The position numbers and the translations under genes were made by a program. From NCBI GenBank assembly GCA_964523885.1, contig CAZFYX010000113.1:1-64000 (forward strand): a stretch of DNA of 64,000 bases, given 5' to 3'. Of the stretch, positions 33,650 to 41,078 are shown in pieces. Each line of letters begins with the position of its first letter. Position 1 is the stretch's first letter. This stretch comes from SHXO01 sp964523885 (GTDB taxonomy: Bacteria > Pseudomonadota > Gammaproteobacteria > Burkholderiales > SHXO01). The notes under the pieces were generated by a model. The model had not been told where the DNA came from. It saw nothing but the letters and a program-made list of their open reading frames with translations, and made no database searches.

Positions 33650-33803
33650 CTTCTTGGCACCGGGAACAGGCAGGGTGCGATGATAGTCCGATGCCGTCGA
33701 AGCAGTGGGTTGCCGGCGGCGTACACGGACGGCTCGACCGGCGCAGGCCGGCGAGCGCACAGTGAGGGCAACGAACCAGTCACCAGGAACGGATGATGTC
33801 AGG

Positions 33804-34961
33804 ATGAATGCGGGACGCCGGATCGCGCATCTCGACATGGACGCCTTCTACGCGTCGGTCGAGCTGCTGCGCTATCCGGACCTGAAGGGCCAGCCGGTGG
33901 TGATCGGCGGCGGGAGGCGCCAGGCACCGGTCGGGCGCGACGGAAAGCGCGAGTACACGACCTTGCGCGCCTACGTCGGCCGGGGCGTGATCACGACCGC
34001 GACCTACGCAGCGCGGGCGTTCGGCGTGCACTCGGGCATGGGCCTGATGAAGGCAGCTGCACTGGCGCCGGATGCGGTGTTGCTGCCCACCGACTTCGAC
34101 CAGTATCGCCGCTACTCGCGCCTGTTCAAGGCCGCGGTCGCGCGGATCGCCCCGCGCATCGAGGACCGCGGCATCGACGAGATCTACATCGACCTGAGCG
34201 ACGTGCCGGGCGAGACCCTCGCGGTCGTCACGCAGATCAAGGCTGCGGTGCTCGAGGCGACGGGCTTGACCTGCTCGGTCGGCGTGGCGCCCAACAAGCT
34301 GCTCGCCAAGCTCTGCTCGGATCTCGACAAGCCGGATGGCATCACCATCCTGCGCGAGGCCGACATTCCACTGCGCATCTGGCCGCTGCCCGTGGGCAAG
34401 GTGAACGGCATCGGCCCCAAGGCCACCGCGCGCCTGGGCCAGCTCGGGATCCAGACCATCGGCCAGCTCGCCGTCGCGCAGCGCCAGCGGCTGGTCGACG
34501 CATTCGGCCAGACCTACGGCACGTGGCTGCAGGAGGCCGCGCTGGGCCGCGACGAGCGCCCGGTGGTCACGTACAGCGAGCCGAAGTCGATCAGCCGCGA
34601 GACGACCTTCGAGCGCGACCTGCATCCGCGCCGCGACCGGGCCAGGCTGGGGGCGATCTTCACGTCGCTGTGCGAGCGCGTCAGCGAAGACCTGGTGCGC
34701 AAGGGCTACCTGGGCAAGACCATCGGCATCAAGCTGCGCTTCGAGGACTTCCGCACCGTCACGCGCGACCAGACCGTGGAGAAGGCCACGGCGCACGCAC
34801 TCGTAATCCGGCACGCGGCGGCCGACTGCATCCGCCGGGTCCAGCTCGACCGCCGGCTGCGCCTGCTGGGCGTGCGTGTGGGGGCGCTGGTGCGCGCGGG
34901 GCCCGACGGGGAGCCGGAGCAGCAGGCGCCGGAGCCGGTGACAGGCGACCTGTTCGAGTGA
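33804..34961 (+). CDS. dinB: DNA polymerase IV (DinB, Y family)
   Basis: Error-prone translesion polymerase, 385 residues. IAHLDMDAFYASVE holds the first metal Asp; RGIDEIYIDLSD holds the catalytic Asp-Glu pair; NKLLAKLCSDLDKPDG and the little-finger domain follow. Relative to E. coli DinB there is an insertion of roughly 20 residues after VVIGG (up to RGVITTATY), in the fingers. The C-terminal VTGDLFE could be a beta-clamp contact. ATG 33804 chosen. It converges on the membrane-protein gene with 10 bases between. Confidence 0.88.
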   Translation: MNAGRRIAHLDMDAFYASVELLRYPDLKGQPVVIGGGRRQAPVGRDGKREYTTLRAYVGRGVITTATYAARAFGVHSGMGLMKAAALAPDAVLLPTDFDQYRRYSRLFKAAVARIAPRIEDRGIDEIYIDLSDVPGETLAVVTQIKAAVLEATGLTCSVGVAPNKLLAKLCSDLDKPDGITILREADIPLRIWPLPVGKVNGIGPKATARLGQLGIQTIGQLAVAQRQRLVDAFGQTYGTWLQEAALGRDERPVVTYSEPKSISRETTFERDLHPRRDRARLGAIFTSLCERVSEDLVRKGYLGKTIGIKLRFEDFRTVTRDQTVEKATAHALVIRHAAADCIRRVQLDRRLRLLGVRVGALVRAGPDGEPEQQAPEPVTGDLFE

Positions 34962-34971
34962 CGCGCGCGGC

Positions 34972-35493
34972 TCAGAGGTCGACCAGCAGCTCGCCGCGCG
35001 AGCGGATGCGCCGGGCGGCGTAGGCCACGCTCACGGCAGTGAGCAGCGGCACGAGCACCAGCGCGTCGCGCAGCCCCTCGCCGCCGATGCCGAGGTAGAA
35101 GCGCTCGAGCGGTGCGCCGCACTCGAGCGCCCAGCACAGCGCGCGCGTCACATCCACCCACCAGAGCGACAGGAAGGTCAACGCGAACGCCAACGCTGGC
35201 GGCACGTACATGCGCTTGAACAGCACCAGGGCGCACACCACGGAGAACGCGCTGTAGATGTACAGCTGCTGGAACTCGGGTGTGACCACCCAGTGCGCCG
35301 AGAAGTAGCTGATCGGAAGGGCGAGGAACCACAGCAGCTGCAGCCGATTCGAGATGCGCCCCCGCCGTGCATAGAACTGCAGGATCGCGAGCGAGGCCAG
35401 TCCGGGCAGCAGCACGGCCGTCCGCGTCTCCGGCGAGTGGAGATAATTCACGAGCACGGCGATGCTCTCGCCAGGCAGCACGTCCTCGAACAT
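34972..35493 (-). CDS. Conserved-looking membrane protein, unknown function
   Basis: A 173-residue protein that I do not recognise. It has about five hydrophobic segments: LLPGLASLAILQFYA, LLWFLALPISYFSAHW, LYIYSAFSVVCALVLF, PPALAFALTFLSLWWV and ALVLVPLLTAVSVAYA, ending with a charged tail. ATG 35493 follows an AGGAGG Shine-Dalgarno that lies in a small hairpin (see 35494-35509). Neither neighbour explains it: dinB converges and a haem-binding-type gene is upstream. Confidence 0.6.
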   Translation of the reverse strand: MFEDVLPGESIAVLVNYLHSPETRTAVLLPGLASLAILQFYARRGRISNRLQLLWFLALPISYFSAHWVVTPEFQQLYIYSAFSVVCALVLFKRMYVPPALAFALTFLSLWWVDVTRALCWALECGAPLERFYLGIGGEGLRDALVLVPLLTAVSVAYAARRIRSRGELLVDL

Positions 35494-35509
35494 AGGAGGT
35501 GGTCCTCCT
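35494..35509 (-). promoter_or_regulatory. Hairpin covering the Shine-Dalgarno of the membrane-protein gene
   Basis: Read on the minus strand, AGGAGG-ACCA-CCTCCT immediately precedes the ATG at 35493. The first half is a perfect Shine-Dalgarno at about 10 bases from the start, and the second half can pair with it in a 6-base-pair stem with a 4-base loop. The stem would hide the ribosome site unless opened. Pairing is plain in the sequence; a regulatory role is inference. Confidence 0.45.
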
Positions 35510-35666
35510 GATTGTGAACTACTGTGATGCAACAGGTCTCTCGAGGACCATGGTACAGCGGAGCGTGCGGCGCATCCAGTACCGGATGCCGCGAGCGTCG
35601 GGGCGGCTGCGAAACCGCAGCGCCGCAGGGCGCGGAAGGCCGCTGCGCGGTCTTCCGCGAACCCAT

Positions 35667-36155
35667 CTACTTGAGCCCGAGCTCGTCCTTCACCGCGTCG
35701 AGCGCAGCCTGCGCGCAAGCCTCGTCCTGGTCGGCGCTGGCACCGCTCACGCCGATCGAGCCGAGTTGCTCGCCCTTGGCGGTGAGGATGGGCAGGCCGC
35801 CCGCGAAGGTCACCACGCCGGGCACGTAGACGATGCCCGGAACGTACTTCTGGGCGATGTCACCGACCTGGCGGGTGGAGAAGGGGAAGCTGGCCGAGGT
35901 GTTGGCCTTGAGCTGCGCGACCTGGATGCTGCCGAGGAACGCGCCGTCCATGCGGCTCATGTGCTTCAGGTTGCCGCCGTCGTCCATGATCACGATGATC
36001 ATGCGCCAGCCTTCCTGCTTGGCGCGCGCCTCGCAGGCCCCGGCCATCTTCTTGGCCGAGTCCAGCGACAGGGTGGTCTTCTGCTGCTGGGCGACAGCCG
36101 GCGGTGCGATGGCGACGCTGGCGGCCAGCGCGAGCGGAATGGCGAATCGTTTCAT
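35667..36155 (-). CDS. GlcG/HbpS-family haem-binding-like protein, exported
   Basis: A 162-residue protein with signal peptide (MKRFAIPLALAASVAIAPPAVAQ). The mature part matches the GlcG/HbpS fold: LSLDSAKKMAGACEARAKQEG, VIMDDGGNLKHMSRMDGA and a Gly-rich end PGVVTFAGGLPI, GSIGVSGASADQDEACA. Relatives bind haem or small molecules in the periplasm; the role here is unknown. GGAGAG precedes ATG 36155. The gap of 173 bases downstream, and that of 218 bases upstream to the divergent gene, hold no recognised element. Confidence 0.82.
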   Translation of the reverse strand: MKRFAIPLALAASVAIAPPAVAQQQKTTLSLDSAKKMAGACEARAKQEGWRMIIVIMDDGGNLKHMSRMDGAFLGSIQVAQLKANTSASFPFSTRQVGDIAQKYVPGIVYVPGVVTFAGGLPILTAKGEQLGSIGVSGASADQDEACAQAALDAVKDELGLK

Positions 36156-36373
36156 CAGGTCTCTCCAGTGTGGTCGGGAATGTGCGAGCGGACGGTGCAT
36201 GGGTCCCGCCCTCGCCCCGAACGGGCGATGGCTACGCGCGGGGGCGCCCGGTTCTTGCTTTGCAGTGTCTCCAATCCGGCCGGGCAGGGCAGGCGCGAGG
36301 ATGACAGAACCGCTCATCCTCTGCACCGGCATGCCGATAGAATACGGCCGGTCCACCCGGCGGGAGGGAACCC

Positions 36374-36883
36374 GTGAAGCTGATCCGTTCGCTCATCGAC
36401 ACCGTGAAGGAAAAGCTCGACGGCGAGAAGCCGTGGGAGTTCGAGGCGCCCAGGATCCAGGTCGACGACAAGCTCGACCCGCGCCGCGCTGCCGAGCAGG
36501 CGAAGCAGATGAAGCTGGGCTATTCGGTCGAGATCGTCAACAAGGGCGAAGGGGTGCGCTACACGGAAGGGTTGCGCTACGTCGAGGCCAACCTGGCCTG
36601 GGCGGGCGGCGCCCGGGTGTGGCTCAACACGGCGGTCGAGTGGACCAGGCCGGAGCGCAAGCCGCTCACGGTGGCCGAATGCACCAAGGTGCTTGCGCGG
36701 ATCTGCGAGTACCTGTCCTGCGACGGGACCGAAGTCACGCTGGTCGACCAGTCGCAGCCGGTCATGGTGGAGGACGTCGTGGTGGCGACCGTGGTGCTGC
36801 CGAAGGTCGCGCAGTGGCGCCGTCTCGAGCGCGACGGCCGCGTGGTCGAGGAGCGGCCGGCGCCGCCCGCAGCCGCTACATGA
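36374..36883 (+). CDS. Hypothetical protein, 169 residues
   Basis: Unrecognised cytoplasmic protein from GTG 36374 with a strong GGGAGGG ribosome site at 36362-36368. No signal or membrane segment. The N-terminal third is charged (VKEKLDGEKPWEFEAPRIQV); the middle is beta-rich (GYSVEIVNKGEGVRYTEG, ANLAWAGGARVWLNTAVEW), and a Cys pair lies at CTKVLARICEYLSC. The end is Pro/Ala-rich. Its last 8 bases overlap the end of the convergent gene at 36876. Confidence 0.6.
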   Translation: MKLIRSLIDTVKEKLDGEKPWEFEAPRIQVDDKLDPRRAAEQAKQMKLGYSVEIVNKGEGVRYTEGLRYVEANLAWAGGARVWLNTAVEWTRPERKPLTVAECTKVLARICEYLSCDGTEVTLVDQSQPVMVEDVVVATVVLPKVAQWRRLERDGRVVEERPAPPAAAT

Positions 36884-37289
36884 CCACGCAGAGGTTGAAC
36901 GCCGCGTTCTCCGACGCCGCGCGCTGCAGCTTGCCGAGCACGTCCTGGAGCTCGGGCACCAGGGCGCTCACGGTCTCGCTCCCGCCGCTGAAACAGGCGA
37001 CCGCCTCGGGATGCTCGCGCAGGTGCGCGAGCAGCGTCTCGATCGCAGGTATCGCTTCGCCGGGCTCGAACCAGCGCGCCGCCGCCACGTACTCGTAGTC
37101 CTCGAGCGGCTCGTCGGTGGACATGCTGGCGTCGAAGTCGGTCCAGTCGAAGAATTCCGAAACCTTGCGTACGCCGAGCGCGCCGGCGATCTGGTCGAGC
37201 TGCTCCGACGCGTCGAAGATCGAGGAATGATCGAAATCGTCATCCTGATCGACGGCATCGCGCCGCAGCACCCAGACGCTGGTTCCCAT
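36876..37289 (-). CDS. Hypothetical protein, 137 residues
   Basis: Unrecognised acidic cytoplasmic protein. ATG 37289 is preferred for its AGGAG ribosome site; the frame runs on to a TTG at 37346. The N-terminus GTSVWVLRRDAVDQDDDFDH is followed by a highly acidic mid region and a Leu-rich helix VPELQDVLGKLQRAASE at the end. It converges on the gene at 36374 with an 8-base 3' overlap. Confidence 0.6.
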   Translation of the reverse strand: MGTSVWVLRRDAVDQDDDFDHSSIFDASEQLDQIAGALGVRKVSEFFDWTDFDASMSTDEPLEDYEYVAAARWFEPGEAIPAIETLLAHLREHPEAVACFSGGSETVSALVPELQDVLGKLQRAASENAAFNLCVVM

Positions 37290-37382
37290 CTCCGGCTCCT
37301 TGCCCGCCCCGTGTGACAAAGCCCGGAGCTTGTTGCGCAGAGTCAAGCATTTACCGCGCCAGTGACGGCGCTGGCGAGGGGT

Positions 37383-38144
37383 TCAGCGACGGGCCAGCAG
37401 GCGCCGGACCTCCTCCTCTCCGTAGGGCTGCGGATCCTTCACCCGCAGGCTGTCGGCCCAGTCGCGGGCGAAGTCGCGCTGCAGCCAGACGTTGAGCGCG
37501 GCGGTCGCCACCATCGCCAGCAGGGCGCCCAGCGATGCCAGCGCCATGTCCTTCTGCGCATCCCACGGGTCGCCCTGGGAGCCCAGGAAGGCCGCGCCCA
37601 GATCCCCGCCGAACACCACCGCCGCACCCCATTCGATCAGCTCGTAGAGCATGGAGGTCGACATGGTGAGGTCGAGCGGCAGGAAGTACCCCCAGAAGCC
37701 ACGCGCCAAGGCCACCCGCAGGAACATCTCGCGTACCGGGTAGGCCAGCAGCAGGCCGTAGGAGAAGTGGACGGCACGGTCGAAGTTGTTGCGCTCCCAG
37801 CCGAGCAGGGCGTCGAGCGAGCGGCCGGTGAGCGCGCGGACCCAGGCGTCGTAGGGAACCACCGAGTAGGTGTAGTGAGCGCCCACGATGTGCAGGCACA
37901 GGAAGGCACAGATCAGCGTGTAGGAGACACGCGAGAGGGGCAGCCGGCGGTAGGTGGACGCGAGCAGGGCCACGAACGCCACCAGCAAAGCGTTCTCCAG
38001 CGCCCAGTCGTGGCGGTCGTTCGGATCGATCGCCGCCACCGCCCACAGCACGCCGAGGAGTCCGCCCAACGCCAGGACGAAGCGCAGGTGCGACGCGGCC
38101 TGGGCCGGGGTCGCGAACGCTGTCGGCCGTGCAGCGGCGATCAA
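37383..38144 (-). CDS. DUF2238 (YjdF-like) membrane protein
   Basis: A 253-residue polytopic membrane protein of the YjdF/DUF2238 family, function unknown. About six hydrophobic stretches are seen, with HIVGAHYTYSVVP, RNNFDRAVHFSYGLLLAYP and LYELIEWGAAVVFG typical of the family. TTG 38144 is inferred as start because it overlaps the upstream gene stop (TTGA); no better start lies in frame nearby. It is coupled to the VanY-like peptidase gene. Confidence 0.75.
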   Translation of the reverse strand: MIAAARPTAFATPAQAASHLRFVLALGGLLGVLWAVAAIDPNDRHDWALENALLVAFVALLASTYRRLPLSRVSYTLICAFLCLHIVGAHYTYSVVPYDAWVRALTGRSLDALLGWERNNFDRAVHFSYGLLLAYPVREMFLRVALARGFWGYFLPLDLTMSTSMLYELIEWGAAVVFGGDLGAAFLGSQGDPWDAQKDMALASLGALLAMVATAALNVWLQRDFARDWADSLRVKDPQPYGEEEVRRLLARR

Positions 38145-38830
38145 GCAACCTGCTCCGGGGCCGCCGCCACGTTGCGTACATAGCGCTCGAACACCTGGTC
38201 CATCCGGGCCAGGATGATGTCCCGGCCGAGGATCTGCGTCTCCCTTACCGTGCGCGCGACCAGATCGGGCGTGAGCTGCGCCAGTGCGATGCGCGAGACC
38301 GGCGCATAGCTCAGGTGCCAGGGTTCGGGCTGCACGCCGCCGCGCGCCGCGTCGTAGGGACGGAAGAAGCCGAAACGGTGCAGGTTTTCGTCGAGCCAAC
38401 CGGACAGCCGCGCGAACACGCCGTTGGCGGCGTACTCGGGCGGGATCAGTTGCACCCGGTAGCCCTCGGGCAGGGCTGCCGCATCGAAGACGTCGATGTC
38501 CGTGCCCCAGTGATGGCGGCTGGTGCCGGGCAGCGCCGACCATTCCAGGATCGCGTCCACCAGCTCGGATTCGGACAGCGCGGCATGGTCGCGCACGCTG
38601 CCGTCCGCCGCGAGCAGCGGGCGCTCCCCGCGGAACTTGCGGTTCCAGATCGAGAGCTGCGCGTCGAAATCGCGGAAGGCGCTCAGCGCGGTGAGCGCGA
38701 GGCCCGCGCGTGCTGCCGCCTCGCGCATGGCGAGGAAGGCCGCCAGCGCCTGCGGATGGAAGGCAGCACGCAGGTCGTCGCGCTGGACGACGTGGGTGCG
38801 CGCGCGTCCGGTGAGCTCGAGCTCGTTCAT
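38141..38830 (-). CDS. D-alanyl-D-alanine carboxypeptidase, VanY-type (M15)
   Basis: A 229-residue peptidase probably acting on peptidoglycan stem peptides. The zinc/active-site patterns are SRHHWGTDIDVF (SxHxxGxAxD type) and EPWHLSY near residue 190. No signal peptide is obvious in this start choice, so it may be cytoplasmic or exported otherwise. ATG 38830 is preferred over a TTG three codons upstream. Its stop overlaps the start of the DUF2238 gene by 4 bases. Confidence 0.82.
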   Translation of the reverse strand: MNELELTGRARTHVVQRDDLRAAFHPQALAAFLAMREAAARAGLALTALSAFRDFDAQLSIWNRKFRGERPLLAADGSVRDHAALSESELVDAILEWSALPGTSRHHWGTDIDVFDAAALPEGYRVQLIPPEYAANGVFARLSGWLDENLHRFGFFRPYDAARGGVQPEPWHLSYAPVSRIALAQLTPDLVARTVRETQILGRDIILARMDQVFERYVRNVAAAPEQVA

Positions 38831-38893
38831 CGAGCCCAATGTTAGCGGCTTTGGCCGGGCGTTACCGGCCGGGCCGAAGCCGGGTCAGCGGAG

Positions 38894-40312
38894 TCAGACG
38901 ACCAGGAAGTTCTTGAACTGCCACGGATCGTCGCGGTCGACGTCCTCCGGGTACAGGCGCCCGCGACCTTCGAGTGGCGTCCAGTCGCTGTACACGCCGA
39001 CCACCGGGCCCAGGTAGGGCATCGAGATCTCGAGCACCGTGCGGAAGTCGATGTCGTCGGGCTCCACGATGCCGGCGTGCGGATTGCGGATGGCCCAGAC
39101 GATGGCACCCAGCGCCGGGGCGTTCACCTGCAGGCTGGTGGCGTTGTTGTGCGGGCACAGCTCGCGAGCCTGGTGAATCGACAGCTGGGAGCCGTACCAG
39201 TACGCGCCCCTGGCATGCCCGGCGAGCAGCACGCCGAGCTCGTCGAAGCCGTCCACCAGCTCGTCGCGCAGCAGGCGCGTGCGCTCCTGCATCCTGAAGT
39301 TGTGGCCGACCATCTCGTGCAGCGAGAGCACGGCGTCGTCGCAGGGATGGTAGGCGTAGTAGCAGGTGGGGCGGTACAGCACCTTGCTGCCCTCCCGCAC
39401 GGTGAAATAGTCGGGGATCGAGTGGGCTTCGCCGTGCGAGATCAGCCAGCCCTGGTAGGGACCTTCCTTCGGCAACCAGGAGCGCACCCGCGTGGTACAG
39501 CCGGGACGATTGAGGTAGATCGACGCGCCGCAGCCGAAGCCGAACTCCATCCCTTCCTTCGGCCAGTGGCGCTCGTGCGTGCCCCAGCCCAGTTCCGCCG
39601 GCTGCAGCGATTCACCCACGAAGGCCCCGCTCGACCAGGTGTTGGTGAACTCGCCCCACTGCTTGCGCTTGCCGGCGATCTGGCGGTCGCGCTCGGCGAT
39701 CTGCACCACCTTGACGCCGAGCTTCATGGCGAAGCGCGCCCATTCGTCCTTCGACTTCGGCTCGGGGATGTTGGCGCCGGTGTCGCGCGAGATGTTGAGC
39801 AGCGCCTGCTTGAGGAAGTGCGAGACCAGGCCCGGATTCGCGCCGTGCATCAGCACGACGCTCGGGCCGTTCGGATACTTCGCGCGCAGCGCCAGCGCGC
39901 GCTCGCGATAGGCGTAGTTGGTGCGCTGTGCGGCGGGGACCGAGGTGTCGCTGTGGCCACCGGCCCACGGCTCGATGCAGGCATCCAGGTACTTGATGTC
40001 GCGCTCGCTGCAGTACTCGATCAGCGCCAGGCTGGACACGTCGAAGGAAGCATTGAACAGGAAGTCACCCGCCTTCAGCTCCCGATCCAGGATGGCGAGG
40101 TAGTTCTCCGGCGTGAGCGGCTCGACGGCGAACGCGACCCCGTACTCCTGCGCGATCTCGCGGCCCCAGTCCTGCGCCGTGATGACCTTGATGTTCTCGC
40201 GGGGCATGTCGATGTGCCGCAGGATCAGCGGCAGCGTGCCCTGGCCCACGGCCCCGAACCCCACGATCAGGATCTTGCCCTTGAAGGCGACGTGCTTGAC
40301 GTGCTCTGCCAT
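38894..40312 (-). CDS. hss: Homospermidine synthase
   Basis: Makes homospermidine from two putrescines (or putrescine and spermidine) with NAD as hydride shuttle. 472 residues, normal for the bacterial enzyme. The NAD-binding start ILIVGFGAVGQGTLPLIL lies at about 14-31; NASFDVSSLALIEYC and HGANPGLVSHFLKQAL are characteristic. It is monocistronic as far as can be seen, with a terminator for the upstream operon in front of it. Confidence 0.9.
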   Translation of the reverse strand: MAEHVKHVAFKGKILIVGFGAVGQGTLPLILRHIDMPRENIKVITAQDWGREIAQEYGVAFAVEPLTPENYLAILDRELKAGDFLFNASFDVSSLALIEYCSERDIKYLDACIEPWAGGHSDTSVPAAQRTNYAYRERALALRAKYPNGPSVVLMHGANPGLVSHFLKQALLNISRDTGANIPEPKSKDEWARFAMKLGVKVVQIAERDRQIAGKRKQWGEFTNTWSSGAFVGESLQPAELGWGTHERHWPKEGMEFGFGCGASIYLNRPGCTTRVRSWLPKEGPYQGWLISHGEAHSIPDYFTVREGSKVLYRPTCYYAYHPCDDAVLSLHEMVGHNFRMQERTRLLRDELVDGFDELGVLLAGHARGAYWYGSQLSIHQARELCPHNNATSLQVNAPALGAIVWAIRNPHAGIVEPDDIDFRTVLEISMPYLGPVVGVYSDWTPLEGRGRLYPEDVDRDDPWQFKNFLVV

Positions 40313-40344
40313 TTCCTTCCCTGGTTACCTCCGGGTCAGCGCCC

Positions 40345-40389
40345 CAAAAAGTGAAAAGCCGGCGACCCGGGAGATCGGGGGGCGCCGGC
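40345..40389 (-). terminator. Intrinsic terminator after the oxygenase gene
   Basis: On the minus strand a CGCCGGC/GCCGGCG stem (40389-40383 with 40364-40358), strengthened by inner CCC/GGG pairing, is followed by TTTTCACTTTTTG at 40357-40345. It lies downstream of the glgP-oxygenase pair and upstream of hss. Confidence 0.7.
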
Positions 40390-40445
40390 GCGAGCGACGC
40401 ATTGTACGGAAAATCGCCCGGATGTGAACCCCTTCGGGCGCCGGG

Positions 40446-41042
40446 TTACACCGGGCGGCCGCGCCGGCGGAACCAGCCGGTCAGGCTCAGCCGTTCCCGG
40501 TTGGCGGGCAGCACCTCGTGCTCGAAGCGCTCGCTGAGGAAGGTGACCAGCGTTGCGCCTGCGGGCAGCACTTCCTCCACGCCGCAGTCGAGGTAGAGGC
40601 GCAGCTGCCCGCCGTGGTCCGGCATCCAGCCGTCATTGAGATAGAGGATGCAGGACAGCGCGCGGCGATCGTCGCCCGTCAGCTGGTCGAGGTGGCGGCG
40701 GTAGAAGGCGCCCGCGGGATAGCAGGCGTAGTGGCACTCGAAATCGAGCAGGCCGAGCTGCAGCTCGCGGTTCAGCTCCGCGCGCAGCGCTTCGAACCGC
40801 GCGAGGCAGGCCTGCTGGGCCGCCCCGGTGCCTGGCGGCTCGAGCCAGTGGATCGTGTCGCGGCGGATCTCCCCGCGCACCGCGTGGTGCGCGCGCGCGC
40901 CGACGCCCGCAGCACGGAAGCTGCCGGCCTCGAGCAACTGCCGGGCGTCCGCCGCCAGAGCCCCGACCGCCTCGGCGGGCAGGAATCCGGGCACCACCGC
41001 CCAGCCCTTGTCCGCAAGCGCGTCGACGATCTGCAGGCTCAC
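40446..41042 (-). CDS. 2-oxoglutarate-Fe(II) oxygenase
   Basis: A 198-residue dioxygenase of the prolyl-4-hydroxylase-like superfamily, starting at GTG 41042. Iron ligands are visible as HxD in RRHLDQLTGD (about residue 116) and His in RFEHEVLP (about 174), with the 2-oxoglutarate Arg in RERLSLTGWF. It is 36 bases downstream of the phosphorylase gene and ends at a terminator. Target unknown; a protein residue or small metabolite. Confidence 0.83.
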   Translation of the reverse strand: MSLQIVDALADKGWAVVPGFLPAEAVGALAADARQLLEAGSFRAAGVGARAHHAVRGEIRRDTIHWLEPPGTGAAQQACLARFEALRAELNRELQLGLLDFECHYACYPAGAFYRRHLDQLTGDDRRALSCILYLNDGWMPDHGGQLRLYLDCGVEEVLPAGATLVTFLSERFEHEVLPANRERLSLTGWFRRRGRPV

Positions 41043-41078
41043 GGGGCGGGTGCCCCTTCTACCGTCCCGCCTGCCGCG

